Shown here: positions 18,676-29,188 of the stretch, piece by piece
Layout: the number at the start of each line of letters is the position of its first letter
How positions within the stretch are numbered: the first letter of the stretch is position 1
From: JBOGCH01 sp051656645
Lineage (GTDB): Bacteria > Bacteroidota > Bacteroidia > Bacteroidales > Marinifilaceae
DNA: 64,000 nt
Assembly (NCBI GenBank): GCA_051656645.1
Contig: JBOGCH010000046.1
Span: 116,588 to 180,587, forward strand
Reading direction: 5' to 3'
Program-made: the position numbers and the translations under genes
The notes under the pieces: model-generated
The model's database searches: none
What the model saw: only the letters and a program-made list of their open reading frames with translations
What the model was told of the DNA's origin: nothing

Positions 18676-20316
18676 ATGAGAATGAATAAACTTGTTCTCT
18701 TTGTTGCCCTTTGTATGGCAGCAGGAGGATGTAAAGAGCAGAAAAAAGTGTCTGAGCAGCAAACTACACAAATTCAGCAGTTAGCCGATCAATATGCCGA
18801 ATTTGCGCTTACAACTGATGTTACGAAATTGACAGAGAATCAGAAAAAGATGATTCCTATCCTTATGAAAGTAGCCGATATTATGGAGGAAATTTATTGG
18901 CTTAACGCATATGGAAACAAGGCTGAGTTGTTCAAAGATGTGAACGACGCCGCTATGATTAAATATCTGTCTATAAATTATGGACCTTGGGACCGATTGG
19001 ACGATAATAGTGTGTTTGTTGAAGGCGTGTCGGCAAAACCTAAAGGTGCAAATTTCTATCCAAAGGACATGACTGCTCAAGAATTTGAAGCATTAGCAGA
19101 TCCAAATAAAACAGATTGGTACAGTGTAGTTCGTCGTAGTGAAGAGGGTAAACTTGTTGTTTTACCTTACCATAAAGCCTATCCGGAACAAACTCAAAAA
19201 GCGGCACAATTATTAATTGAAGCCTCTAAGTTAGCCGAAGATGCAGGTTTACAGAAATACCTATCGTTACGTGCTGAAGCATTATTGACTGACGACTATT
19301 TGGCAAGTGACCTTGCATGGATGGACATGAAGGACAATACTATTGACTTTGTTGTTGGACCGATTGAGACTTATGAGGATGCACTATATGGATATAAGGC
19401 ATCACACTCGGGACAGATATTGGTAAAGGATAAAGCATGGAGTGAGAAACTATCCCTTTACGCACAATATTTGCCTAAATTGCAAGAGAATTTACCTGTA
19501 GAAGCGAAATATAAGCAAGAGAAAGCAAATGCGAATCCTGACATGAATGCTTATGATGTTATTTACTATGCCGGAGACTGTAATGCGGGAAGTAAAAACA
19601 TTGCAATTAATTTGCCTAACGATCCGCGTGTACATGCTGCGAAGGGTAGCCGTAAACTTCAGCTTAAAAATGCTATGCAAGCTAAGTTTGACAAGATATT
19701 ATTGCCTATATCTGAATTAGTAATTAATCCGGATCAGCAAAAACATATTAAGTTTGATGCATTCTTTGAGAACACTATGTTCCATGAGGTTGCACACGGA
19801 TTAGGTATAAACTATACATTAACTAACCGCCAGGACATACGCGCTGCGCTTAAAGATAAGTATACCTCTATTGAGGAAGGAAAAGCAGATATTCTTGGTT
19901 TGTATTGTATTACTAAACTTTCAGAATGGGGAATTATTGAGAATAAGGATTTAATGGACAATTACGTTACCTTTATTGCAGGTATTTTCCGCTCAACTCG
20001 TTTTGGAGCGGCTAGTGCTCACGGTAAAGCAAACATGATGCAATTTGCAAAATTCCTTGAAAGTGGTGCAATGGTATATGATGCCGGAACCGGTTATTAT
20101 AGTATCAACTTTGACCAAATGCGTAAGGATATTGAGCGTATTGCCGGTTTATATATTACAATTGAAGGAGATGGTGACTATACTAAAGCCTCTGAATTAA
20201 TTGCAGAAAAAGGTATTGTAACCCCTACTCTACAAAAGGACTTGGATAAAATTGCTAATGCAGGAATCCCTAAGGACATTGTATTTAAGCAAGGAACAAA
20301 TGTGTTAGGAATATAA
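18676..20316 (+). CDS. M49 (DPP III)-like zinc peptidase, lipoprotein
   Basis: A 546-residue lipoprotein (signal ending MAAGGC at about residue 20). The zinc site is H370-E-V-A-H374 followed by E400-EGKAD, the same arrangement as the HEXXGH...EExRAD pair of dipeptidyl peptidase III but with a five-residue HEXXH first motif. The family is often labelled in databases as Zn-dependent hydrolase or, wrongly, dihydrofolate reductase. By the family it would release dipeptides from oligopeptides in the periplasm. Gene gaps of 28 bases before and 11 after place it in one operon with the S9 and M3 peptidases. Confidence 0.85.
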   Translation: MRMNKLVLFVALCMAAGGCKEQKKVSEQQTTQIQQLADQYAEFALTTDVTKLTENQKKMIPILMKVADIMEEIYWLNAYGNKAELFKDVNDAAMIKYLSINYGPWDRLDDNSVFVEGVSAKPKGANFYPKDMTAQEFEALADPNKTDWYSVVRRSEEGKLVVLPYHKAYPEQTQKAAQLLIEASKLAEDAGLQKYLSLRAEALLTDDYLASDLAWMDMKDNTIDFVVGPIETYEDALYGYKASHSGQILVKDKAWSEKLSLYAQYLPKLQENLPVEAKYKQEKANANPDMNAYDVIYYAGDCNAGSKNIAINLPNDPRVHAAKGSRKLQLKNAMQAKFDKILLPISELVINPDQQKHIKFDAFFENTMFHEVAHGLGINYTLTNRQDIRAALKDKYTSIEEGKADILGLYCITKLSEWGIIENKDLMDNYVTFIAGIFRSTRFGAASAHGKANMMQFAKFLESGAMVYDAGTGYYSINFDQMRKDIERIAGLYITIEGDGDYTKASELIAEKGIVTPTLQKDLDKIANAGIPKDIVFKQGTNVLGI

Positions 20317-20327
20317 TTTAAATAAGG

Positions 20328-22424
20328 ATGATGAAAAGAATGATTAGTATGATTTGTATTGCCGGTTTTGCTATGCAGGCTTGCGATACTAAAGTGAAAG
20401 AGGATAATCCATTTTTCGTGGAGTATAATACTCCTTTTCAAATTCCACCTTTTAACGAAATTCAGGAAGGTCACTACCGCCCTGCTTTCGAGCGTGGAAT
20501 GAATGAGCATAATGCCGAGATTGCTGCTATTGCAAATAGTACGGAGACACCTACTTTTGAGAACACAATTGAAGCGTTAGAGCTATCGGGAAAACTTTTA
20601 GGAAAAGTTCGTTATGTATTCAGTAACTTATACAGCTCGGACAATACGGACTCTCTGTCGGCTATCGCAGAACAGATTATGCCTGCCCTATCGGCGCATA
20701 GCGATGCCATGTTATTAAATGATAAGTTATTTACACGCGTAAAGAGTGTTTATGAAAATCAGAATAACCTGACAACCGAACAAAAACAAGTACTTGATAA
20801 GTATTACACTAACTTTGTTCGTGGTGGTGCAAACCTAAACGCAGAGCAAAAAGAGGAGTTAAAAGCAATTAATCAGGAGTTATCGCTTTTAAGCTTGCGT
20901 TTTGGTAACAATCAGCTTGCAGAAACAAATGCATATCAGCTTGTAATAGACAATCAGGAGGACTTAAGCGGTTTACCAGAGGGTGTTGTTTCTGCTGCTG
21001 CAGAGGCTGCAAAGAAACGCGGAATGGACGGAAAATATGTATTTACATTACATAATCCAAGTATTATTCCTTTCCTTCAATATGCGGATAATAGAGATCT
21101 ACGTGAACAGATCTACAAAGCGTATATTAACCGCGGAACAAATGCGAACGATTATAACAACACAGAGCTTATCTCTAAGATTGTGTCATTACGCGTAAAA
21201 AAAGCAAACCTACTTGGATATAAAAATCATGCGGATTTTATTCTAAGCAACAACATGGCTAAATCGCCGGAGAACGTATATAACCTATGTAATCAAATCT
21301 GGGAAGCAGCACTACCTATGGCAAAGAACGAAGCTAAAGAGCTTCAGAAAATGGCCGATAAAGAGGGTAAAAAGATTAAGATACAAGGTTGGGACTGGCG
21401 TTACTATACTGAGAAAATTAGAAAAGAGAAATATGGTATTGATGAGACTATGTTAAGCGAATATTTCCCATTGGAGCAAGTACGCCAAGGTGCCTTTGAC
21501 GTTGCTACAAAACTTTGGGGCATTACGTTTACACAGAGAACCGATGTACCTGTACCAAATCCTGCAGCCCTAGCTTTTGAAGTTAAAGAAGCGAATGGCG
21601 AGCATATTGGTATTTTATTTATGGACTTCCACCCTCGCGCTAGCAAGCGTTCTGGAGCATGGATGAACTCATTTCGTGGCCAATCAACTCTTTTAGGAAG
21701 CACACCTATTATTACCAATGTATGTAACTTTACTCCTCCAACAGGAGATAAACCTGCTTTATTAACTTTTGATGAAGCTTCTACTTTATTCCACGAATTT
21801 GGACACGCACTTCACGGATTATTATCTAGCTGTACTTATCCAAGTGTAGCAGGTACAGCTGTGGCTCGTGACTTTGTGGAACTTCCATCTCAAATTATGG
21901 AAAACTGGGCAAGCTCTCCAGAGGTTCTTAAAACCTATGCACGCCACTATAAGACAGGCGAAGTTATTCCTGACGAATTAATTAATAAGCTTGAGGCTGC
22001 AAGCCACTTTAACCAAGGCTTTATTACTACTGAGTTTATGGCTGCGGCTTTAATGGACATGGCTTTCCATACTGTTGAGGACACAAATCCAATTAACACT
22101 ATCGAGTTTGAAAAGAATACTTTAAACTCTATAGGTTTAATTTCTGAGATTACAGTGCGTTACCGCCCTACTTATTTTGGACATATCTTTAATGGAGGAT
22201 ACTCATCAGGCTACTATGCGTATACTTGGGCTGAGGTTCTTGATGCTGATGCATTCCAAGCATTTAAAGAAAGCGGTGATTTATTTAATCAAGAAAAAGC
22301 AAAAGGTTTCCGTGACAACATCCTTTCAAAAGGTGGTTCGGACAATCCTATGAAATTATATGTACAATTCCGTGGTAACGAACCACAAATCAATGCGCTA
22401 TTGGAGCGTAAAGGATTGAACTAA
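20328..22424 (+). CDS. dcp: M3-family peptidyl-dipeptidase (Dcp type), lipoprotein
   Basis: A 698-residue zinc peptidase. The signal peptide ends in MQAC, so it is probably anchored as a lipoprotein. The catalytic motif H489-EFG-H493-ALH and the downstream segments typical of Dcp/thimet peptidases (DFVELPSQIMENW, FGHIFNGGYSSGYYAYTW) are all present. It removes C-terminal dipeptides from short peptides. Two ATG codons lie in tandem at the start (20328, 20331). It is the last of three peptidase genes; a strong bidirectional terminator follows. Confidence 0.95.
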   Translation: MMKRMISMICIAGFAMQACDTKVKEDNPFFVEYNTPFQIPPFNEIQEGHYRPAFERGMNEHNAEIAAIANSTETPTFENTIEALELSGKLLGKVRYVFSNLYSSDNTDSLSAIAEQIMPALSAHSDAMLLNDKLFTRVKSVYENQNNLTTEQKQVLDKYYTNFVRGGANLNAEQKEELKAINQELSLLSLRFGNNQLAETNAYQLVIDNQEDLSGLPEGVVSAAAEAAKKRGMDGKYVFTLHNPSIIPFLQYADNRDLREQIYKAYINRGTNANDYNNTELISKIVSLRVKKANLLGYKNHADFILSNNMAKSPENVYNLCNQIWEAALPMAKNEAKELQKMADKEGKKIKIQGWDWRYYTEKIRKEKYGIDETMLSEYFPLEQVRQGAFDVATKLWGITFTQRTDVPVPNPAALAFEVKEANGEHIGILFMDFHPRASKRSGAWMNSFRGQSTLLGSTPIITNVCNFTPPTGDKPALLTFDEASTLFHEFGHALHGLLSSCTYPSVAGTAVARDFVELPSQIMENWASSPEVLKTYARHYKTGEVIPDELINKLEAASHFNQGFITTEFMAAALMDMAFHTVEDTNPINTIEFEKNTLNSIGLISEITVRYRPTYFGHIFNGGYSSGYYAYTWAEVLDADAFQAFKESGDLFNQEKAKGFRDNILSKGGSDNPMKLYVQFRGNEPQINALLERKGLN

Positions 22425-22441
22425 GATTTCTTTACTAAGAA

Positions 22442-22479
22442 AAAAAGGAGTGAGCTAGTTTGATAGCTCACTCCTTTTT
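22442..22479. terminator. Bidirectional terminator between dcp and the glycogen operon
   Basis: A perfect 16-bp stem (22442-22457 with 22464-22479) and a 6-nt loop, with A5 and T5 at the stem ends so it works on both strands. It separates convergent transcripts. Confidence 0.9.
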
Positions 22480-22481
22480 AT

Positions 22482-25400
22482 TTAGCTCCACTTAACTAGT
22501 GGAAAATCTTGTCTGTGTGGTAAAAGTTTATTTGTTGGATAAATTCGCAAGGCAATGATATGAATACCCGCCACTGTAGGCATTAATTCTATTTTATACT
22601 TTGCTTTTCCATCTTCCATACCGACTGGTGTAAAGTTGAATCGATCCACGAAGATCATCTCCTGATTTCTACGTTTTGCCAATACCATTTCAACACCTAC
22701 ATCGCCAATGGACAATTCACCAAGCTCCAAAAGCACCTCACCAATATATGGCTCGCCAATATTGAAGGAACGTTGATAGTTACCTACTATATCAACACTT
22801 GCAAAGTCTACACTTGGCCATTCTCTTTTCACCTTCTCTTTCCAAGCGGCAATCTCAATAGCTTCAGAGTAATTATCGTTGCATAGCTCTGTGAAACGTT
22901 TCTTCATTGGGAAATAATACTTCTGCTCATAATCTGTCAACATTCGGTTAGCAGTAAAGTTCGATGCTACATGACCAATGCAGTTTTTTATAAAACTAGC
23001 CCAAACATTAGAAATACCTTGCTGATTCCTATCATAGAACTTAGGAGCTATATCGTCCTCAATAATATTATAAATAACTTCAGAGTCTAACTCATCTTGG
23101 AAAGTACTATTTTCATAAGTATTCTCCTCTGGTAACATCCATCCGGCATCTTCACGATATCCTTCAACCCACCATCCATCAAGTACACTGAAATGCATTA
23201 CGCCATTCATTGCAGCCTTTTCGCCACTTGTACCCGAAGCCTCTTGAGGACGTACCGGCGTATTTAGCCATATATCAACGCCTTGAATCATTTTCTTTGC
23301 AACATCCATATCATAATTAGGAAGAAAAACTATTTTCCCTACAAATTGTGGATATTTAGAAATCTCAATAATATGCTTTATCAAATTTTGCCCTGCCTTA
23401 TCGGCCGGGTGAGCTTTCCCTGCAAATACAAACTGTACCGGACGCGTTGGATGATTTACAATTTCATTTAAACGTTCAAGATTGCTAAACAATAAATAAG
23501 CGCGCTTATATGTCGCAAAACGACGAGCAAAACCTATAGTCAACTTATCCTCTTTCAGCGTCTCTTGTAACTGTACAATCTCTCTTGGCGTCAAGTATGA
23601 CGTACTTTTATGTTTCGTAAAGATTTGCTTTATATAACGTATCAATCGGCGTCGTAGCTCATTTCGTAATGAAATTATATCCTCATCGCTTGTTTTATAT
23701 ATTTTATCAAAACAGTTCTTATTGTAGCTCAATAAATCGTCTTTATTGTCAAAATGAGCTTGTTGTATATTTTGCCATAATGGATCTGTCCATGTGTAAT
23801 AGTGGACACCATTCGTAACATAACCCAAATGAAGCTCATCTGTCATATATCCTTGCCAAAGCGGTTGGAATATTTTTCTGCTCACATCGCCATGTAACTT
23901 ACTCACTCCATTAATCTCTTGCGCTAAATTAGCTGCTAAGAAACTCATTGAGAATAAATCATTAGGTCCAGCAGTACTAGTGCGACCAAGTCCATATAGA
24001 CGTTCCCAATCAATTTGTAGTTTATCACAGAAGTGAGAGATGTAGGTACGCAACATTCCTTCCGAGAAAGAGTCATGTCCTGCAGGAACAGGGGTATGCG
24101 TTGTAAATAAAGTTGATGCTCTAACCACCTCTAGTGCTTCATCGAACGATAAATCTTGCTTCTCAATATACTCACCTATGCGCTCTAAACCAATAAATGC
24201 GGCATGTCCTTCATTACAGTGATATAAATCTAAAGGAATATTCAACTTGCGTAATGCTCTGATACCTCCACATCCCAACAACAGCTCCTGTTTCAATCTG
24301 TTCTCCCAGTCGCCACCATATAAGTGGTGAGTTATTGTTTTGTCTTCATCACTATTAAGTTCAAAGTCAGTATCAAGTAAATATAGGTCCACTCTACCAA
24401 CTGCAACTTTCCAAATTCTCACCTGAACGGTCCTTCCCGGTAGTACAAGTTGTATCATTTGCCAGTTACCATTCTCATCATAAACTGGAGAAACAGGTAT
24501 TCTCATAAAATCTTGAGCTTCATATACCTCTTCCTGATCGCCCGACGCTGAGATAACCTGAGTAAAATAGCCATATCTATACAACAACCCTACACCCACA
24601 ATATTCGCACCTCTATCACTTGCAGCTTTCAAGTAATCGCCTGCTAAGACACCTAAACCGCCAGAATATACTTTCAACGAAGTGTGCAAACCAAACTCCA
24701 TGCTAAAATAAGCAACATTTGGAGCTTTCATCTTCTCCTTCTCTGCCATATACTCATTAAAGTGACGCTCAACAGCATTAAGTTTATCGATAAAACGTGC
24801 ATCCTGTTCCAGCTCTTTGTATCTATTCAATGATATATGCTCAAGTAATGTGATCGGATTATGGTCTCCCGCTTCCCAATGCTCAGTATCTATGTATCTA
24901 AATAGTTCCTTCGCCTCCTCATTCCAGCACCACCATAAATTCTTTGACAAAGTATCCAAAAATGCTAATTTTGGAGGCAAAGTCTTGTGTATCATGATAG
25001 TTGTCCAAGTAGGCTGATTTACTTGTAATTTCTCTTTATCATAGTTTGAAACATCATCCTGCTTAATTGGAATATCTTTGATTCGTGTCTCTATTTTGGA
25101 CAATGATTTCATGTAAGCCTCAAAATAATACTCAATCAAATTCTCCCATAACGCTATTCTCGACACATCAAAAGCATTCGTTCGTTCGGCCTCAAAAGTA
25201 GTCTCATCTAGTTTTAATTGTTCCTCAATGCGTTTAGTAATGGCATTTGCTACATCATCTGCATTCATATCATTGCGTTCCACAATTAAAATACCCGGAT
25301 GCACTACATTATAGTGATATTTTACCCATAAACCAAAACCGGCTAATGTAGTAGTAACGGTCGGTACGCTAAAAGCTAAACTTTCCAATGGAGTATAGCC

Positions 25401-26699
25401 CCAAGGCTCATAATAAGAAGGAAATATTGTTAAATCCAAACCAACTAAGAGCTCATAATAACTCATATTAAATATTCCATCATCTCCATTTAGATAAGAA
25501 GGTACATAGACCACTGTTACCTTTTCAGGAAGTGGAGTTGATATTGAACGATATATATCATCACGCGTCGTATCGCACAATAAATGCGTTACAAAGGGTT
25601 TAGATAATTCCGCATCATAATGACGGTCTATCTTACGTCTCAATTCCTCATTAATCCCACAAATACCAGCTGGCACAAAGATAAATGCAACAACCTCTTT
25701 TGTTGTTTCTACTTTTAGCTGATCTAAGGCTTCAATAAATACATCTATACCTTTATTCCTAAACTCATATCTTCCGCTAATTCCTATCAATAAAGCATCT
25801 TTACCAACCTCTCTATTACAACATGCAGAAGCTACTTCTAAGAGTTTTGTTCTAGCCTGTTGTCTGCCTTTGGCTAGCAACTCCTTACTCTGTGGCAAGA
25901 ATGCATCATCAAAACCATTCGGAGTTACTATATCCACAGCTTTACCTAAGAAGTGTTTACACTCTTGTGCAGTAATATCACTCACTGTTGTGAAACAATC
26001 TGCATTTTCTGCCGAACGTTTCTCCAAAGACTGTTTAGAAACAACATTGAAGCGTGCTGCTGTCAAGTCGGGATCATAGCTTGTCATATCTCCATACAGA
26101 GGCAAGTTATTTCCCGCCACGCATCTTCCTAAAACAGTTGCATGAGTTGTGAAAATAGTACCTATTTGCGGCATTGTAGCTTTCAAATACAAAATCCCAC
26201 TTCCTGTCATCCACTCATGGAATTGAGCCACTACACGTTGTCTGCTAGTACAATGAAAGCGAGTAAAACTCTCTATTACTTTTCCTACAGCAACACCAAA
26301 TAGTGCCGGTTCTATATAATCCCACTGACCCGACAGTGAATCCAAATGGTACTTCTCCCACAGTTGCGCAAAAATATCATCCTTCTGCGTAATATATGAT
26401 GAAAACTCCACCAATATAACGATTGGAGATCCGGCAATATTCCAATGTCCAACCTTTACTCTTAAGCCATCACGTTGTGCTTTATTACGCCACGCTTTAA
26501 ACAGCTTAGGATCCTCAGTGAATTCCGGATTATTATCCGTTGAACGCCATATATCCGGTCCAATTAAAATATAACGTGAGTCAAATTTCTCAGTTAACTG
26601 CTTTGCTTTCGTTGAGATAACGGTATATATCCCGCCAACTTTGTTACAAACCTCCCAACTTGTTTCAAAGAGATAACTGACATTGTTATTTGCATCCAT
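22482..26699 (-). CDS. Glycogen synthase (GT3)/alpha-glucan phosphorylase (GT35) fusion
   Basis: A 1405-residue cytoplasmic protein joining two opposing activities. Residues about 1-560 are a GT3, eukaryote-type glycogen synthase (start LFETSWEVCNKVGGIYTVI; YEPWGYTPLESLAFSVPTVT near the end), which would elongate glycogen with UDP-glucose. From about residue 575 (SKNLWWCWNEEAKELF) to the C-terminus is a glycogen/alpha-glucan phosphorylase of the short TIGR02094 type, with the PLP/phosphate-site motif EASGTSGEKAAMNG. This fusion is a known Bacteroidota arrangement. The ATG overlaps the end of the upstream GH57 gene by 14 bases, implying coupled translation. No glgC or GT5 glgA is nearby. Confidence 0.92.
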   Translation of the reverse strand: MDANNNVSYLFETSWEVCNKVGGIYTVISTKAKQLTEKFDSRYILIGPDIWRSTDNNPEFTEDPKLFKAWRNKAQRDGLRVKVGHWNIAGSPIVILVEFSSYITQKDDIFAQLWEKYHLDSLSGQWDYIEPALFGVAVGKVIESFTRFHCTSRQRVVAQFHEWMTGSGILYLKATMPQIGTIFTTHATVLGRCVAGNNLPLYGDMTSYDPDLTAARFNVVSKQSLEKRSAENADCFTTVSDITAQECKHFLGKAVDIVTPNGFDDAFLPQSKELLAKGRQQARTKLLEVASACCNREVGKDALLIGISGRYEFRNKGIDVFIEALDQLKVETTKEVVAFIFVPAGICGINEELRRKIDRHYDAELSKPFVTHLLCDTTRDDIYRSISTPLPEKVTVVYVPSYLNGDDGIFNMSYYELLVGLDLTIFPSYYEPWGYTPLESLAFSVPTVTTTLAGFGLWVKYHYNVVHPGILIVERNDMNADDVANAITKRIEEQLKLDETTFEAERTNAFDVSRIALWENLIEYYFEAYMKSLSKIETRIKDIPIKQDDVSNYDKEKLQVNQPTWTTIMIHKTLPPKLAFLDTLSKNLWWCWNEEAKELFRYIDTEHWEAGDHNPITLLEHISLNRYKELEQDARFIDKLNAVERHFNEYMAEKEKMKAPNVAYFSMEFGLHTSLKVYSGGLGVLAGDYLKAASDRGANIVGVGLLYRYGYFTQVISASGDQEEVYEAQDFMRIPVSPVYDENGNWQMIQLVLPGRTVQVRIWKVAVGRVDLYLLDTDFELNSDEDKTITHHLYGGDWENRLKQELLLGCGGIRALRKLNIPLDLYHCNEGHAAFIGLERIGEYIEKQDLSFDEALEVVRASTLFTTHTPVPAGHDSFSEGMLRTYISHFCDKLQIDWERLYGLGRTSTAGPNDLFSMSFLAANLAQEINGVSKLHGDVSRKIFQPLWQGYMTDELHLGYVTNGVHYYTWTDPLWQNIQQAHFDNKDDLLSYNKNCFDKIYKTSDEDIISLRNELRRRLIRYIKQIFTKHKSTSYLTPREIVQLQETLKEDKLTIGFARRFATYKRAYLLFSNLERLNEIVNHPTRPVQFVFAGKAHPADKAGQNLIKHIIEISKYPQFVGKIVFLPNYDMDVAKKMIQGVDIWLNTPVRPQEASGTSGEKAAMNGVMHFSVLDGWWVEGYREDAGWMLPEENTYENSTFQDELDSEVIYNIIEDDIAPKFYDRNQQGISNVWASFIKNCIGHVASNFTANRMLTDYEQKYYFPMKKRFTELCNDNYSEAIEIAAWKEKVKREWPSVDFASVDIVGNYQRSFNIGEPYIGEVLLELGELSIGDVGVEMVLAKRRNQEMIFVDRFNFTPVGMEDGKAKYKIELMPTVAGIHIIALRIYPTNKLLPHRQDFPLVKWS

Positions 26700-27897
26700 C
26701 CTGATTCTCTTTTATTTCATTAATTCTAAATTTTAAATCACTTAGTATATTCATAAAATTGATATATACTTCATAGGGCGAACGTTGCATTGTTTGTCCT
26801 ATTCTATTTTCGTAATAACCATAATCTACAGTATTCATATTCAGTAAAACAAATGAGTCCTGCAATTTCAAATAATCAGACATCACCTCCTTATTATCCA
26901 ATCCTTTTAACAGTGGATATAAAGCATGTATTTGCTCAAAAGCATCCTTTTGTAGCTCATTTCCAAGCCACGGAGCTAAATCTTTTTCTTCACCATAACA
27001 TGATATTGGGAACGGAACATGAAGCGGGCTTGTTGGCTGTAACGCGTCAATAGCTTCCGATGGTGCGAGATATGTAAATTGTTTCTGCTCAAATAAGAAC
27101 TCCACTCCCTTCATACAAAACTCCTGAATACCAGTGGTGAACGGATGTAGTTCACCAAATGTTTCAAATCGCATACTTATATTAACAGCTTCATCTTTTC
27201 CACATGCATTTTGTAGCCACTGAGTATATTTTTCTGCGTTAATAGGCCACTGATCCCATTGTTTATCGCCAAATCGCCAATAAATATCTTCGCTCAGTTG
27301 AGAATTACGTACCAAAAGTTTTAATCTCTGGTCTATCACATTCGTATATATCTTATTTGGACTTCTCCATCCCAAAATGGGTTTAGCGCCTTCAATAACC
27401 ATTCCTGCAAAACCAAGTTCCACTACTCGCTCCCCAATAATGTCCGAATATACCATGTCACTATTCATAAACACCGTTGGTGTCTGGTTAAAATAGTGCT
27501 TAATTATGTCCTGATGCATTTGTACCTGTTGAGCAAATTCCTCTTTACTTGCTAACGCAACTAAGGAGTGCGAATAGGTACCGCCTAAGAATTCAACGTG
27601 TCCGCGTTCTGCAAGAAATTGAAAACGCTCAATGATCTCAGGCTTATATTTTTGTAATAACTCTATCGTAGTCCCTGACAATAATATCCCCATCTTTAAT
27701 CCGGGATACTTCTTCGCCATACTCAACAACATCAATGTAGAAGGATGATAACAGTCGCCAATGGCTTTTTCAATACGTTGTTGCTCTCTCATCTCATCAA
27801 AATACGCGCGCGTATTTCCAATATCAAAAAAATGGTATTGATTAAGATAAGTTGGAACATTCATTTCAAATATTAGGCATAGTTTCTTGTTCTTCAT
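26686..27897 (-). CDS. GH57-family alpha-glucan hydrolase or transferase
   Basis: A 403-residue cytoplasmic protein of the GH57 fold (start LCLIFEMNVPTYLNQYHFF; motifs HVEFLGGTYSHSL and FMNSDMVYSD). GH57 members include alpha-amylases, 4-alpha-glucanotransferases and branching enzymes; which activity applies here cannot be told by eye. The frame is open upstream to 27954, but the family N-terminus (MKNKKLCLIFEMN) begins at 27897, five bases after the end of the GT4 gene. Its last 14 bases overlap the synthase/phosphorylase start. Position inside a glycogen operon argues for a role in glycogen trimming. Confidence 0.88.
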   Translation of the reverse strand: MKNKKLCLIFEMNVPTYLNQYHFFDIGNTRAYFDEMREQQRIEKAIGDCYHPSTLMLLSMAKKYPGLKMGILLSGTTIELLQKYKPEIIERFQFLAERGHVEFLGGTYSHSLVALASKEEFAQQVQMHQDIIKHYFNQTPTVFMNSDMVYSDIIGERVVELGFAGMVIEGAKPILGWRSPNKIYTNVIDQRLKLLVRNSQLSEDIYWRFGDKQWDQWPINAEKYTQWLQNACGKDEAVNISMRFETFGELHPFTTGIQEFCMKGVEFLFEQKQFTYLAPSEAIDALQPTSPLHVPFPISCYGEEKDLAPWLGNELQKDAFEQIHALYPLLKGLDNKEVMSDYLKLQDSFVLLNMNTVDYGYYENRIGQTMQRSPYEVYINFMNILSDLKFRINEIKENQDGCK

Positions 27898-27902
27898 TGC
27901 TG

Positions 27903-29168
27903 TTATATTAAAGAGTTGTATATCTGTTTTATTTCTATCGCTGCTTCGTCCCAAGACAAATCGTCAACCTCTTGTAAGGCATACTGCGAAACATAATCTG
28001 AGAGAGCCGGATATTGTAATAATCCGTAAATGGCATCGGCCATAGCGTCTATATCCCAAAAATCTACTTTTAAGGCATACTTTAACACCTCGGCAACGCC
28101 GCTCTGTTTAGATACAATTGTCGGTACTCCCGAACGTATGGCCTCCAATGGCGATATTCCAAATGGCTCGGAAACCGAAGGCATAACATACACATCACTC
28201 ATTGCATACATTTTACCAACATTTTTTCCCGTTAAGAATCCCGTAAAATGAAAACGAGAGCCAATCTTGAGTTGAGCTACGCGCTTTATCGATTTATATA
28301 ACATATCTCCACTGCCAGCCATCACAAACTGTACATTAGGACATCTTTGCAGAACCTTATAGGCAGCTTCAATAAAATATTCCGGACCTTTCTGATAAGT
28401 TACCCTTCCCAAAAACGTAACTATCTTATCCTCAATTTTCCGTTCTTTGCTTTCTTTACTTTCTGTGTCAAATTCCACTCCGTTATATACCGTAAAAACT
28501 TTACTCGCATCAATACCATATCTATGTATAACTATATCACGGGTCCTGTTACTCACAGTAATAATTTTATCCGCATTCTCCATCCCCATCTTTTCAATAT
28601 TCCATACTCGGCTATCCACATTTTCGCCGCTACGGTCATATTCTGTTGCATGGACATGTATAACTAATGGTTTTCCGCTCACACGCTTAGCCATTACTCC
28701 GGCCGGATAGGTCAACCAGTCATGCGCGTGAATAACATCAAATCGCTCACGCGTAGCAAGCTGTTCGGCAACCAAAGCATACTGATATACTTCTCGCCCC
28801 AAATTCACGCCATAACCGCCCTGAAAAGGATAACATCCGTATTTACTTTCACTCATTGTAAAAGTTTCCTCATGTTCATGACATTGCATATCATCAATTC
28901 TGTTATACGGTAGCAAATTAGAACATACCCACAAATATTCTATGCTACTATTAGCATCAACACGAGTTTCATACGGCACAGCTACACCAGCCGCATTGAC
29001 AATCTCCACAAACTGTTGATTTTCTTCCCCCGAAGCCCTTGGCATCACAAACAAAACATCTACGTTCTGTTTTGCCAATGCCTTCGTCATTCCTAAACAT
29101 GCTGTTCCTAAACCTCCGGAAATCTTTGGAGGAAACTCCCAGCCAAACATCAGTACTCTTTCTTTCAT
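27903..29168 (-). CDS. GT4-family glycosyltransferase of the glycogen operon
   Basis: A 421-residue GT-B glycosyltransferase. The N-terminal domain has the starch-synthase-like start VLMFGWEFPPKISGGLGTAC; the C-terminal domain has VTFLGRVTYQKGPEYFIEA and the nucleotide-sugar motif EPFGISPLEAIRSGVPT. It is probably an alpha-glucan-forming enzyme using a sugar nucleotide; donor and product are not determined. The neighbours (debranching enzyme 20 bases upstream, GH57 5 bases downstream) point to glycogen or maltooligosaccharide synthesis rather than cell-envelope glycosylation. Confidence 0.88.
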   Translation of the reverse strand: MKERVLMFGWEFPPKISGGLGTACLGMTKALAKQNVDVLFVMPRASGEENQQFVEIVNAAGVAVPYETRVDANSSIEYLWVCSNLLPYNRIDDMQCHEHEETFTMSESKYGCYPFQGGYGVNLGREVYQYALVAEQLATRERFDVIHAHDWLTYPAGVMAKRVSGKPLVIHVHATEYDRSGENVDSRVWNIEKMGMENADKIITVSNRTRDIVIHRYGIDASKVFTVYNGVEFDTESKESKERKIEDKIVTFLGRVTYQKGPEYFIEAAYKVLQRCPNVQFVMAGSGDMLYKSIKRVAQLKIGSRFHFTGFLTGKNVGKMYAMSDVYVMPSVSEPFGISPLEAIRSGVPTIVSKQSGVAEVLKYALKVDFWDIDAMADAIYGLLQYPALSDYVSQYALQEVDDLSWDEAAIEIKQIYNSLI

Positions 29169-29188
29169 AAATATAATATTACTCTAAC

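Noticed and set aside
27898..27954. N-terminal extension of the GH57 protein (MGRSSDRNK...)
   Set aside because: It overlaps the end of the GT4 gene and adds residues absent from the family; MKNKKLCLIF at 27897 is the natural start.
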